A stretch of 6,693 nt of DNA from NCBI GenBank assembly GCA_947586295.1, contig CANPXQ010000050.1, positions 1-6,693 of the forward strand. The letters are read 5' to 3'. Every line of letters starts with the position of its first letter. The stretch's first letter is position 1. The stretch is from an uncultured Bacilli bacterium. Its GTDB lineage: Bacteria > Bacillota_I > Bacilli_A > RF39 > UBA660. Below are positions 1-6,160 of the stretch, in pieces. The position numbers and the translations under genes are program-made. The notes beneath the pieces were generated by a model. The model worked only from the letters and a program-made list of their open reading frames with translations, was not told the DNA's origin and did no database searches.

Positions 1-1117
1 CCACTGGTCTTATAAAGAAAAAGGAGCTAAAAAAGTTCAAAATATTATGGAACAAAAATTAGAAATGTTTCGTAATGTAATTGAAAGTAATTCTGAAGAA
101 GATGCCGATTTTGAAGAAACAATTAATAGTGAAATATTTACCGATTCGATATATGTTTATACCCCTAATGGTGATTGTCTAGAATTGCCTAAAGGTTCGA
201 CACCTATTGATTTTGCCTATAGAATACATTCTAATATTGGGGATAAAACTGTAGGGGCTATTGTTAATAGTCAAATTGTTCCCTTAAATACAATTTTAAA
301 AAACGATGATATTATTACTATAAAAACCAATAATACTTCAAGTCCCAATAAAGACTGGTTAAATTTTGTTAAAACAAATCAAGCTAAAAAGAAAATTAAA
401 GCTTATTTTAGTAAACAAGATCGGGAAGAATATATTACACGGGGAAAAGATATTTTAGAAAAAGAATTGCGAAAAAGAAAATTAAGTTTTAATACATTAT
501 TTAATAATGAAGCCATAAAGAAAATAACGACTGATTTAAAACTCGCGGATTTAGATGAAATTTATTTATCTATTGGTTCATTACGTTATACTGCTGGTTA
601 TATTATTAATTTAATTGGCGAAGAAAAGCATAATGTTGTAGATGCTAATATTGTCAAAAATGATTTACCAAAAAGTAATTATAAAAGTGCGATATTAGTT
701 GAAGGAGAAGGTAATATTTTAGTTAATATTGCTAAATGTTGTATGCCCATAAAAGGAGATGAAATATGCGGTTATATAACTAAAGGAGAAGGAATAACCG
801 TTCATAAGAAAAATTGTCCTAATATTGATACTAATAGTGATAGAATCGTTAAAGTTGAATGGAATTATAATACGGATAATTATTTTCAAACAAATATTTT
901 TGTTAAAAGTAATGCTTTAAAAAATATAATGGCAGAATTAATAACAGAAATTGGCAAAAATGATTCTTTAGTTTTGGCTTGTAATACGATAAATGATGAT
1001 GATAAAGTAATATATGCTTTAAAAATACGGGTTAAGGATAATAATATGTTAGATAGTATTATTAATGCTATTTTAAAAATGCCAAATATTATTGAAGTAA
1101 ATAAAAATAAGGAGTAG
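1..1117 (+). CDS. relA: RelA/SpoT-family (p)ppGpp synthetase/hydrolase, C-terminal part (5' end outside window)
   Basis: The reading frame is open from base 2, so the gene is cut by the window edge; the ATG at 47 is internal. The first visible residues, HWSYKE, match the end of the synthetase domain in long RSH proteins (HWxYKE). About 371 residues are visible. In order: an acidic linker; a TGS domain at about 49-110, with the DFAYRIHS segment whose His contacts the tRNA 3' end in RelA; a helical region starting at a DWLNFVKT motif near 117; a Cys-containing RIS/zinc-finger domain at about 244-275 (AKCCMPIKGDEICGYI, then TVHKKNC); and an ACT domain at about 283-367. This regulatory half binds the stalled ribosome and uncharged tRNA and controls synthesis of the alarmone (p)ppGpp. 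The HD hydrolase and most of the synthetase domain lie upstream, so a bifunctional Rel cannot be told from a synthetase-only RelA; Bacillota normally carry the bifunctional form. One oddity: the usual GH after the IHS segment is GD here. The stop is TAG, 2 nt before dtd. Confidence 0.95.
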   Translation, partial: HWSYKEKGAKKVQNIMEQKLEMFRNVIESNSEEDADFEETINSEIFTDSIYVYTPNGDCLELPKGSTPIDFAYRIHSNIGDKTVGAIVNSQIVPLNTILKNDDIITIKTNNTSSPNKDWLNFVKTNQAKKKIKAYFSKQDREEYITRGKDILEKELRKRKLSFNTLFNNEAIKKITTDLKLADLDEIYLSIGSLRYTAGYIINLIGEEKHNVVDANIVKNDLPKSNYKSAILVEGEGNILVNIAKCCMPIKGDEICGYITKGEGITVHKKNCPNIDTNSDRIVKVEWNYNTDNYFQTNIFVKSNALKNIMAELITEIGKNDSLVLACNTINDDDKVIYALKIRVKDNNMLDSIINAILKMPNIIEVNKNKE

Positions 1118-1119
1118 TT

Positions 1120-1554
1120 ATGCGCATATTAGTTCAAAGAAGTAAAGAAAGTTCAGTATTAGTAGATAATGTAACAGTAGGGCATATTACTAAAGGATTA
1201 GTATTATTTGTAGGCTTTACGCATAATGATAATATAGATACTATAAAAAAAATGGTAACTAAAGTTTTGAATTTAAGAATTTTTGATGATGAAAATGGCA
1301 TAATGAATAAAAATGTTAAAGATATTGGAGGAAGTATTTTATCTATTAGTCAATTTACTTTATATGCTAATACCAAAAAAGGTAATCGTCCTAGTTATGT
1401 TGAAGCTTTAAATAGTAAGGATGCCGAAATATTATATAATCTATTTAATGAATTATTAAAAAAAGAAATTTCAACCGAAACGGGAATCTTTAAAGCCGAT
1501 ATGCAAGTTTTAATTCATAATGATGGACCGATTACCATTGCTTTAGAAACGTAG
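1120..1554 (+). CDS. dtd: D-aminoacyl-tRNA deacylase (Dtd)
   Basis: Dtd hydrolyses D-amino acids from wrongly charged tRNAs in the cytoplasm, keeping D-residues out of protein. At 144 residues it matches the usual 145-150. The start MRILVQR is the canonical family N-terminus. The SQFTLYA motif at 77-83 is followed by KGNRPSY at 87-93, and the Gly-cisPro motif appears as NDGPIT at 134-139 near the C-terminus; these line the active site. Small departures are FKA for the common FGA near residue 125 and Ile for Val after GP. The start is supported by AAGGAG at 1109-1114, lying inside the last codons of rel, 5 nt before the ATG. With only 2 nt between rel stop and dtd start, the two are surely co-transcribed and probably translationally coupled. 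Rel-dtd adjacency is classic in Bacillota. No terminator is visible after its TAG stop, so read-through into the next genes is possible. Confidence 0.96.
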   Translation: MRILVQRSKESSVLVDNVTVGHITKGLVLFVGFTHNDNIDTIKKMVTKVLNLRIFDDENGIMNKNVKDIGGSILSISQFTLYANTKKGNRPSYVEALNSKDAEILYNLFNELLKKEISTETGIFKADMQVLIHNDGPITIALET

Positions 1555-1561
1555 ATGATAC

Positions 1562-1590
1562 TTGACTTTATAAGCTAAGCGTGATAGGAT
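1562..1590 (+). promoter_or_regulatory. Predicted sigma-A promoter for the membrane/TPR gene pair
   Basis: A -35 box TTGACT (1562-1567, 5 of 6 to TTGACA) is separated by 17 bases from a -10 box TAGGAT (1585-1590, 4 of 6 to TATAAT). The -10 is preceded by TG one base upstream (1582-1583), giving an extended -10. Initiation about 7 nt downstream falls near A1597, leaving a leader of only about 21 nt before the ATG at 1618. Spacing and the extended -10 make this a good candidate, but it is read by eye and untested; in AT-rich DNA chance matches are common. Confidence 0.6.
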
Positions 1591-1617
1591 AATTTTACCC
1601 AAAAAGGGGGTTTAAAA

Positions 1618-2175
1618 ATGAAAGATATGAATAAGCTTCATCGTAAAGAGTTAATAAATTATTGGTTAAAAAATTTTCTTAAAGCATTTCCTATAGCGGT
1701 TTTTTTGGGTATGCTAGTTTTTGCATCTGTTATTAGTCCCATTAATTTAATCGATTATGCCCTAGCGATTATCGCTATAGTATTAACGTCATCTATTATT
1801 TATAGTACTTATAAGGCTATGAAATATTATCCAGCAAATAATCTAAATAAAAAGACAGAATCGATAGATAAAGCTCGAATAAAAGAACCAAAATTAGAAC
1901 AAGATCTTGATAAAACAGTTATTTATAATCAAGAATTAGAAATATTAGAAAATATTTTAAATTGTTGGAATTATTTAGAAGATGTCGATAAAACAATTAT
2001 TAAAATTAAAATTAAAAAATTACGATTATTAAGATTAAATGCGAAAAAAAGTAGCGATGCAAAAAACTTAGATAAAATAAACACTGAAATGGCTGATATT
2101 TGGGAATACTTAAGCAAAATAGAAAAAAAAGCCCTTATATTATCTCGAAAGAAAGGGAGAAAAAATGAACGGTAA
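1618..2175 (+). CDS. Small membrane protein, two transmembrane helices plus cytoplasmic helical tail, unknown function
   Basis: I do not recognise a family. The 185-residue protein starts with a basic amphipathic stretch (1-19, several Lys/Arg), then has two hydrophobic segments at about 21-41 and 43-66 joined by a very short SPINLIDY-type turn. This predicts a hairpin with both ends in the cytoplasm, in line with the positive-inside rule. A polar linker (70-95) leads to a Lys/Glu-rich helical, probably coiled-coil tail from about 100 to 178, ending in a very basic KKGRKNER. Within the tail a WxYLxx(V/I)(D/E)Kxx(I/L) pattern occurs twice, from W117 and from W162. There is no signal peptidase site and no enzymatic motif. 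The start is supported by AAAGGGGG at 1603-1610, 7 nt before the ATG, and by the promoter just upstream. It overlaps the next gene by 11 nt, so the two products are made together. Base composition is like the neighbours, with no sign of recent transfer. Confidence 0.85.
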   Translation: MKDMNKLHRKELINYWLKNFLKAFPIAVFLGMLVFASVISPINLIDYALAIIAIVLTSSIIYSTYKAMKYYPANNLNKKTESIDKARIKEPKLEQDLDKTVIYNQELEILENILNCWNYLEDVDKTIIKIKIKKLRLLRLNAKKSSDAKNLDKINTEMADIWEYLSKIEKKALILSRKKGRKNER

Positions 2176-3079
2176 TAAACAAACAAAAAATAATTTCTAT
2201 CGCTATAATAATCCCAAATATAGTGAAAAAAAAGAAAGTTTAACAGCATCTTATCATAGTGTGGAAAATGATATTCAAAATGGTTGTTATGCTACAGCTC
2301 GGAAAAAGTTATTATTACTTAAAAAAACTCAACAACATAATATCATATGGAAAATGCAAAGCGAAATAGAAGCTTTAGAATACAATTATAATAAAGCATT
2401 TAATCTATTAGAAAAGTGTGAACAATTAAACAATATGCGCAATAAATCTATTTATGAATATAAATTTAGATTAGCTTTAATATATTTTAGACAAGGTCAA
2501 TTTACCCTCGCTAGAGCCTTATTTACGGAGCTATTAAATACTCCTCATCATCATCAACTAGCTTTAAGACATTTAATATATATTGATTTATTAACTAATC
2601 ACTATGAAAGGGCTTATAAAAAAATTCCTCTATTGGATGCGAATAATTATTATAATGATATTTTATATATGTTGTTATATCAAGATCTAGATAATACCCC
2701 ACAATATTTAATTAAACGTAATCCTTATTTTTATAAAAGATTAAATGATGATAGTAATAAATTATTAATTCAACATATTAAACAAGTATGCAGTAATTCT
2801 ATTAAAAATTATCAAAGAGAATTTATTGCCGAAATAGAACTTTATGAACTTATTAGCTATATTAAATATAATTTAGATAATTATAATCCAACTTACCTAA
2901 ATACTTATAAACGTTATATAATGACTTTTGATGATATTATAGGCTATATAAATGGAGAAGCTACTAAAAGTATTGGCGTAAATATTTTAGGTTTAGAACA
3001 TAGAATTATTGATATATATCCCATCCAAATATCTAAACAATTTGATAAGGAACATAATTGTTTAAAGAAAACTTTATAA
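2165..3079 (+). CDS. TPR-like helical repeat protein, unknown function
   Basis: No specific family is recognised. The 304-residue protein has a polar, Asn/Lys-rich, probably disordered N-terminus (1-25), then helical pairs with TPR-like spacing at about 27-56, 60-90, 97-127 and 131-158. The clearest is at 97-127, with the core ALIYFRQGQFTLARALFTEL, a textbook A-x-x-Y-x-x-G-x-(F/Y)-x-x-A pattern. The middle (160-255) is rich in Tyr, Asn, Leu and Ile and probably also helical. The last part (about 260-293, GYINGEATKS then RIIDIYPI) looks like a small alpha/beta element. There is no signal peptide or membrane segment, so a cytoplasmic scaffold binding other proteins is the reasonable inference; the membrane protein encoded just upstream is an obvious candidate partner. 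The ATG at 2165 has GGGAG at 2155-2159, 5 nt upstream, inside the preceding gene, and the 11-nt overlap points to translational coupling. An intrinsic terminator starts at its stop codon, closing the transcript. Confidence 0.87.
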   Translation: MNGNKQTKNNFYRYNNPKYSEKKESLTASYHSVENDIQNGCYATARKKLLLLKKTQQHNIIWKMQSEIEALEYNYNKAFNLLEKCEQLNNMRNKSIYEYKFRLALIYFRQGQFTLARALFTELLNTPHHHQLALRHLIYIDLLTNHYERAYKKIPLLDANNYYNDILYMLLYQDLDNTPQYLIKRNPYFYKRLNDDSNKLLIQHIKQVCSNSIKNYQREFIAEIELYELISYIKYNLDNYNPTYLNTYKRYIMTFDDIIGYINGEATKSIGVNILGLEHRIIDIYPIQISKQFDKEHNCLKKTL

Positions 3080-3113
3080 AGAAAAACAAAAATGATTGTT
3101 TTTCTTTTTATTT
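3078..3113 (+). terminator. Intrinsic (rho-independent) terminator after the TPR gene
   Basis: A perfect 12-bp inverted repeat pairs AAAGAAAAACAA (3078-3089) with TTGTTTTTCTTT (3096-3107) across a 6-nt loop AAATGA (3090-3095), and the T-rich tract runs on to 3113. Only two of the twelve pairs are G-C, so the hairpin is weak by general standards but typical of very AT-rich genomes. The left arm includes the last two bases of the TAA stop of the TPR gene. It separates the membrane/TPR pair from the synthetase operon. Confidence 0.75.
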
Positions 3114-3134
3114 AATTATAAAATGTGGTAAAAT
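3107..3134 (+). promoter_or_regulatory. Predicted sigma-A promoter for the hisS-aspS-asnS operon
   Basis: An extended -10 TGGTAAAAT (3126-3134) holds the -10 hexamer TAAAAT (3129-3134, 5 of 6 to consensus) with TG one base upstream. The -35 region is poor: TTTATT at 3107-3112 with a 16-base spacer is the best fit and lies on the T-tract of the terminator. The extended -10 probably compensates. Transcription would start near 3141, leaving a leader of under 20 nt, too short for a T-box or other riboswitch. Confidence 0.6.
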
Positions 3135-3158
3135 AAGGTAAGAAAAGAGGTTTTAAAT

Positions 3159-4415
3159 ATGATAAATAAACCTAAAGGTACTTATGACTTAATTGGTTTA
3201 GATAGTAAATTATATCAATATATTTGTAATACCATTGATAATTATATGGTTAATTATCATTATGATTTTATTCGCACACCTGTATTTGAGGCAACAGAAT
3301 TATTTCATCGAACTGTTGGAGATAATACGGATATTGTCACTAAAGAAACATATGACTTTATAGATAGAGGAGAGCGAAAAATTACTTTAAGACCAGAAGG
3401 AACAGCAGGGGTAGTACGTAGTGTTATTGAAAATAAATTATACGGTAATCGTAATGATGCTTTAAAATATTATTATATTGGAACTATGTATCGTTATGAA
3501 CGACCTCAAGCTGGAAGATATCGAGAATTAACCCAATTTGGAGTAGAAGTTTTTAATTCATCTTCTATTATTATAGATGCCGAAGTTATATCTATGGGCT
3601 ATAATATTTTAAAAGATTTAGGTATTGATAATTTTACTGTTAAAATTAATTGTTTAGGCGATAGTTTATCACGAAATAATTACATTAAAGCCTTAAAAGA
3701 TTATTTAAAACCACATATTAATGAACTATGTGAGGATTGTCAAAAAAGATATGAAACTAATCCTTTACGAATTTTAGATTGCAAAATTGATAAAGATTCG
3801 CTTATCTTAAAAAATATTCCTAATATTACGCTTTATTTATCTAAAGATAGTTTGGAAAAATTTAATAAATTAAAAGAATTACTGACCCTTTTAGATATTG
3901 ATTATGAAATAGATAATAAATTAGTAAGAGGATTAGATTATTATGATGATGTAGTTTGGGAATATACCACAGATAGTGAAAACCTCGCTTTAGGAGGAGG
4001 CGGACGCTATAATAATTTAGTAAGTAATCTGGGAGGTCCCAATTTACCGGCTATAGGCTTTGGAATGGGAATTGATAGAATTATTTTAGAACTTAAAAAA
4101 ATATTACCTCAAGAAAATAATATTATAGGTAATATCGATGTATATATAATGTGTGTAAGCTTAGAAGAAAAAATGCACGGAGTTAAAATAGCGCAAGACT
4201 TACGTTTAAATAATATAATAACCGAAATTAATAATAACGATTTAAGTTTAAAAGCCCAATTTAAAATTGCTGATATTTTAAAAGCTAAATTATTACTTAT
4301 TTTAAATAATGATGATCTAGCGAAGGGTTTAATTAATGTTAAAGATAATGTAACAAAAGAAGAAATAAAAATTGATGAAAAAGAAATTGTCGATTATATA
4401 TTAGGCAATTTATAG
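3159..4415 (+). CDS. hisS: Histidine-tRNA ligase (HisRS)
   Basis: HisRS is a homodimeric class IIa enzyme that joins histidine to tRNA-His with ATP. At 418 residues it matches the bacterial form (about 420-430). Visible in order: PKGTYD at 5-10; the motif 1 region at about 36-60; the ATP/His-site segment LRPEGTAGVVR at 77-87; motif 2, TMYRYERPQAGRYRE at 109-123; a Cys-bearing stretch with ELCEDCQKR and NPLRILDCK (189-209); the HisRS-specific LVRGLDYY at 255-262, holding the catalytic Arg (R257); ALGGGGRYNNLV at 277-288; motif 3, GFGMGIDRIIL at 300-310; and a C-terminal anticodon-binding domain from about 325. After RGLDYY the usual (T)VFE is DDVVWE, a mild divergence. The start has AAGAGG (3145-3150) 8 nt upstream and its own promoter. 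It heads a synthetase operon; its TAG stop is merged with the aspS ribosome site. Confidence 0.98.
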   Translation: MINKPKGTYDLIGLDSKLYQYICNTIDNYMVNYHYDFIRTPVFEATELFHRTVGDNTDIVTKETYDFIDRGERKITLRPEGTAGVVRSVIENKLYGNRNDALKYYYIGTMYRYERPQAGRYRELTQFGVEVFNSSSIIIDAEVISMGYNILKDLGIDNFTVKINCLGDSLSRNNYIKALKDYLKPHINELCEDCQKRYETNPLRILDCKIDKDSLILKNIPNITLYLSKDSLEKFNKLKELLTLLDIDYEIDNKLVRGLDYYDDVVWEYTTDSENLALGGGGRYNNLVSNLGGPNLPAIGFGMGIDRIILELKKILPQENNIIGNIDVYIMCVSLEEKMHGVKIAQDLRLNNIITEINNNDLSLKAQFKIADILKAKLLLILNNDDLAKGLINVKDNVTKEEIKIDEKEIVDYILGNL

Positions 4416-4419
4416 GAGG
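4414..4419 (+). promoter_or_regulatory. Ribosome binding site that decides the aspS start
   Basis: A full AGGAGG begins on the second base of the hisS TAG stop (4413-4415). Two ATG codons follow in frame, at 4421 and 4424. The first is 1 nt after the AGGAGG and the second 4 nt after it, the same spacing as the AGGAGG-ATG pair of asnS. The second ATG is therefore the better start. Confidence 0.8.
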
Positions 4420-4423
4420 AATG

Positions 4424-6151
4424 ATGGAAAACATTTATCGTAATCGCTATTGTGGCGAATTAAGAAAAAAAGATAGCGGAAATAAAGTTAAAATTGCGGG
4501 CTGGATTAATTCGATAAGAAATTTAGGCAGTATCGTTTTTATGACAGTAAGAGATGAAACTGGTTTAGTACAAATTGTCTGTGAAGATTTTAGTAAATAT
4601 AGTGACTTAACAAAAGAAAGTACTGTTTCCATTACAGGTACAGTTAGAGATAGACGCGATATTAATCCCAATATGGAAACTGGTGAAATTGAAATATTAC
4701 TTGAAGAACTTACCGTATTAGGTAAATGTTTAAATACATTGCCATTTGAAATAAATAGAAGTAAGGAAGCCTCTGAAGAAACGCGACTTAAATATCGTTA
4801 TTTAGATTTAAGAAATCCTGCCGTTCATAAGCAAATATTAAAAAGAGTAGAAGTAATTAATTTTTTAAGAGAAACAATGCGCAGTTTAAATTTTACGGAA
4901 ATTGCAACCCCAATTATTACAGCTTCATCACCAGAAGGCGCCAGGGATTTTGTCATACCTTCAAGAAATTATAAAGGAAAGTTTTATGCCTTACCACAAG
5001 CACCACAAATATATAAACAATTATTGATGGTATCTGGTTTTAATCGTTACTTTCAAATAGCTCCTTGTTTTCGTGATGAAGATTGTCGGGCAGATAGAAC
5101 ATTAGAATTCTATCAATTAGATTTGGAAATGAGTTTTGCCACGGAAGAAGATGTATATGAAGTAGGCGAAAAAGTTTTTTACGATACTTTTACCAAATTT
5201 TCTGATAAATATGTAAGTCCTAGGCCTTTTAAAAGAATTCCTTATCGGGAAGCGATATCCAAATATGGTTCCGATAAACCAGATTTAAGAAATCCTTTAA
5301 TAATTGAAGATATTACGGATATTTTTAGAAAAACGGAATTTTTAGGATTTAAAGAAAAAGAAGTTAAAGCCATAAAAGTTGATAACTGTGATAAGCCTAA
5401 TTCTTGGTATAAAAAAACGGAAGAATTTATTAAAGAAAAAGGAGCCAAAACATTTGCTTATTTAAAATATCAAAATAATGAATTAACGGGATCTATTGTT
5501 AAATATTTAAACAATGAAGAAAAAGAAAATATAACGGAAAAATTAAAATTAAAAAATAATGCGGTCATCTTTTTAGTAGCTGATAATAAAAATGCTGTTA
5601 AATATGCCGGTTTACTTAGAAATAAACTAGGTAATGATTTAGAGTTAATTGATCTCAATCGATTCGAATTTTGCATTATTAATGATTTTCCAATGTATGA
5701 ATTTAACGAGGAAGATAATAAATGGGATTTTGGTCATAATCCATTTAGTATGCCTAAAGGAGGATTAGAAGCATTAGAAAATAATGATATTGCCAATATT
5801 GTGGCATATCAATATGATTTTGTGTGCAATGGTTGTGAAATGGCTTCAGGAGCTGTTCGAAATCACGACATTGAAATTATGAAAAAAGCTTTTGCTATTG
5901 CCGGATATAGTGAAGATGTTATTAAAAATAAATTTAGAAGTTTATATACGGCTTTTCAATTTGGTGCACCTCCTCATGCCGGTATGGCCCCAGGTATTGA
6001 CCGAATTATTATGCTTTTAACAGATGAAGAAAATTTAAGAGAAGTTCAAGTATTCCCACCAAATGTTTCAGGAATGGACTTATTAATGGGTAGTCCAAAT
6101 ACTTTAGATGAAAAACAATTACGGGAATTACATATAAAAATTCGTGATTAA
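4424..6151 (+). CDS. aspS: Aspartate-tRNA ligase, bacterial type (AspRS)
   Basis: AspRS is a class IIb enzyme charging tRNA-Asp. The 575 residues (576 from the upstream ATG at 4421) are close to the 580-590 of bacterial AspRS. Domains in order: an N-terminal OB-fold anticodon domain (about 1-105, with YCGELR and GWINSIRNLGS); the catalytic core opening with YRYLDLR near 125 and SPEGARDFVIPSR at 169-181; motif 2 around CFRDEDCRADRTLEFYQLDL (215-234); the GAD insertion, characteristic of the bacterial type, at about 290-405; GHNPFSMP near 437; and motif 3, GAPPHAGMAPGIDRIIMLL (514-532). In the OB fold a Leu stands where E. coli AspRS has Leu30 (NLGS here, DLGS there); non-discriminating enzymes often have His. 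This, with asnS next door, suggests an AspRS specific for tRNA-Asp. Motif 2 has RTLEFYQ for the usual RQPEFTQ. The start at 4424 is chosen on ribosome-site spacing. It is co-transcribed with hisS and asnS, with gaps of 8 and 9 nt. Confidence 0.98.
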   Translation: MENIYRNRYCGELRKKDSGNKVKIAGWINSIRNLGSIVFMTVRDETGLVQIVCEDFSKYSDLTKESTVSITGTVRDRRDINPNMETGEIEILLEELTVLGKCLNTLPFEINRSKEASEETRLKYRYLDLRNPAVHKQILKRVEVINFLRETMRSLNFTEIATPIITASSPEGARDFVIPSRNYKGKFYALPQAPQIYKQLLMVSGFNRYFQIAPCFRDEDCRADRTLEFYQLDLEMSFATEEDVYEVGEKVFYDTFTKFSDKYVSPRPFKRIPYREAISKYGSDKPDLRNPLIIEDITDIFRKTEFLGFKEKEVKAIKVDNCDKPNSWYKKTEEFIKEKGAKTFAYLKYQNNELTGSIVKYLNNEEKENITEKLKLKNNAVIFLVADNKNAVKYAGLLRNKLGNDLELIDLNRFEFCIINDFPMYEFNEEDNKWDFGHNPFSMPKGGLEALENNDIANIVAYQYDFVCNGCEMASGAVRNHDIEIMKKAFAIAGYSEDVIKNKFRSLYTAFQFGAPPHAGMAPGIDRIIMLLTDEENLREVQVFPPNVSGMDLLMGSPNTLDEKQLRELHIKIRD

Positions 6152-6160
6152 GGAGGATAT

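Noticed and set aside
47..49. ATG at 47 as the true start of the Rel gene
   Set aside because: The frame is open upstream to base 2 and encodes HWSYKE, the conserved end of the synthetase domain, and there is no proper ribosome site. The gene is simply cut by the window.
1555..1617. Terminator between dtd and the membrane gene
   Set aside because: No hairpin with a following T-tract is visible; the only pairing is a 4-bp ACCC/GGGT element around the ribosome site.
1971..2249. Minus-strand open frame of 92 codons across the membrane/TPR gene junction
   Set aside because: It lies opposite two well-supported genes, is a Phe/Leu/Ser-rich shadow of Lys/Asn/Glu-rich coding, and has no ribosome site I can see.
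1618..3079. Phage-defence, toxin-antitoxin or mobile cargo
   Set aside because: There are no nuclease, NTPase, toxin or transposase motifs, no terminal repeats, and composition is like the neighbours. A two-gene membrane/TPR layout alone does not support a defence call.
4447..5676. Three minus-strand open frames of 68-74 codons opposite aspS
   Set aside because: All are antisense to conserved AspRS coding sequence, with low-complexity Ser/Leu/Phe translations typical of shadow frames.
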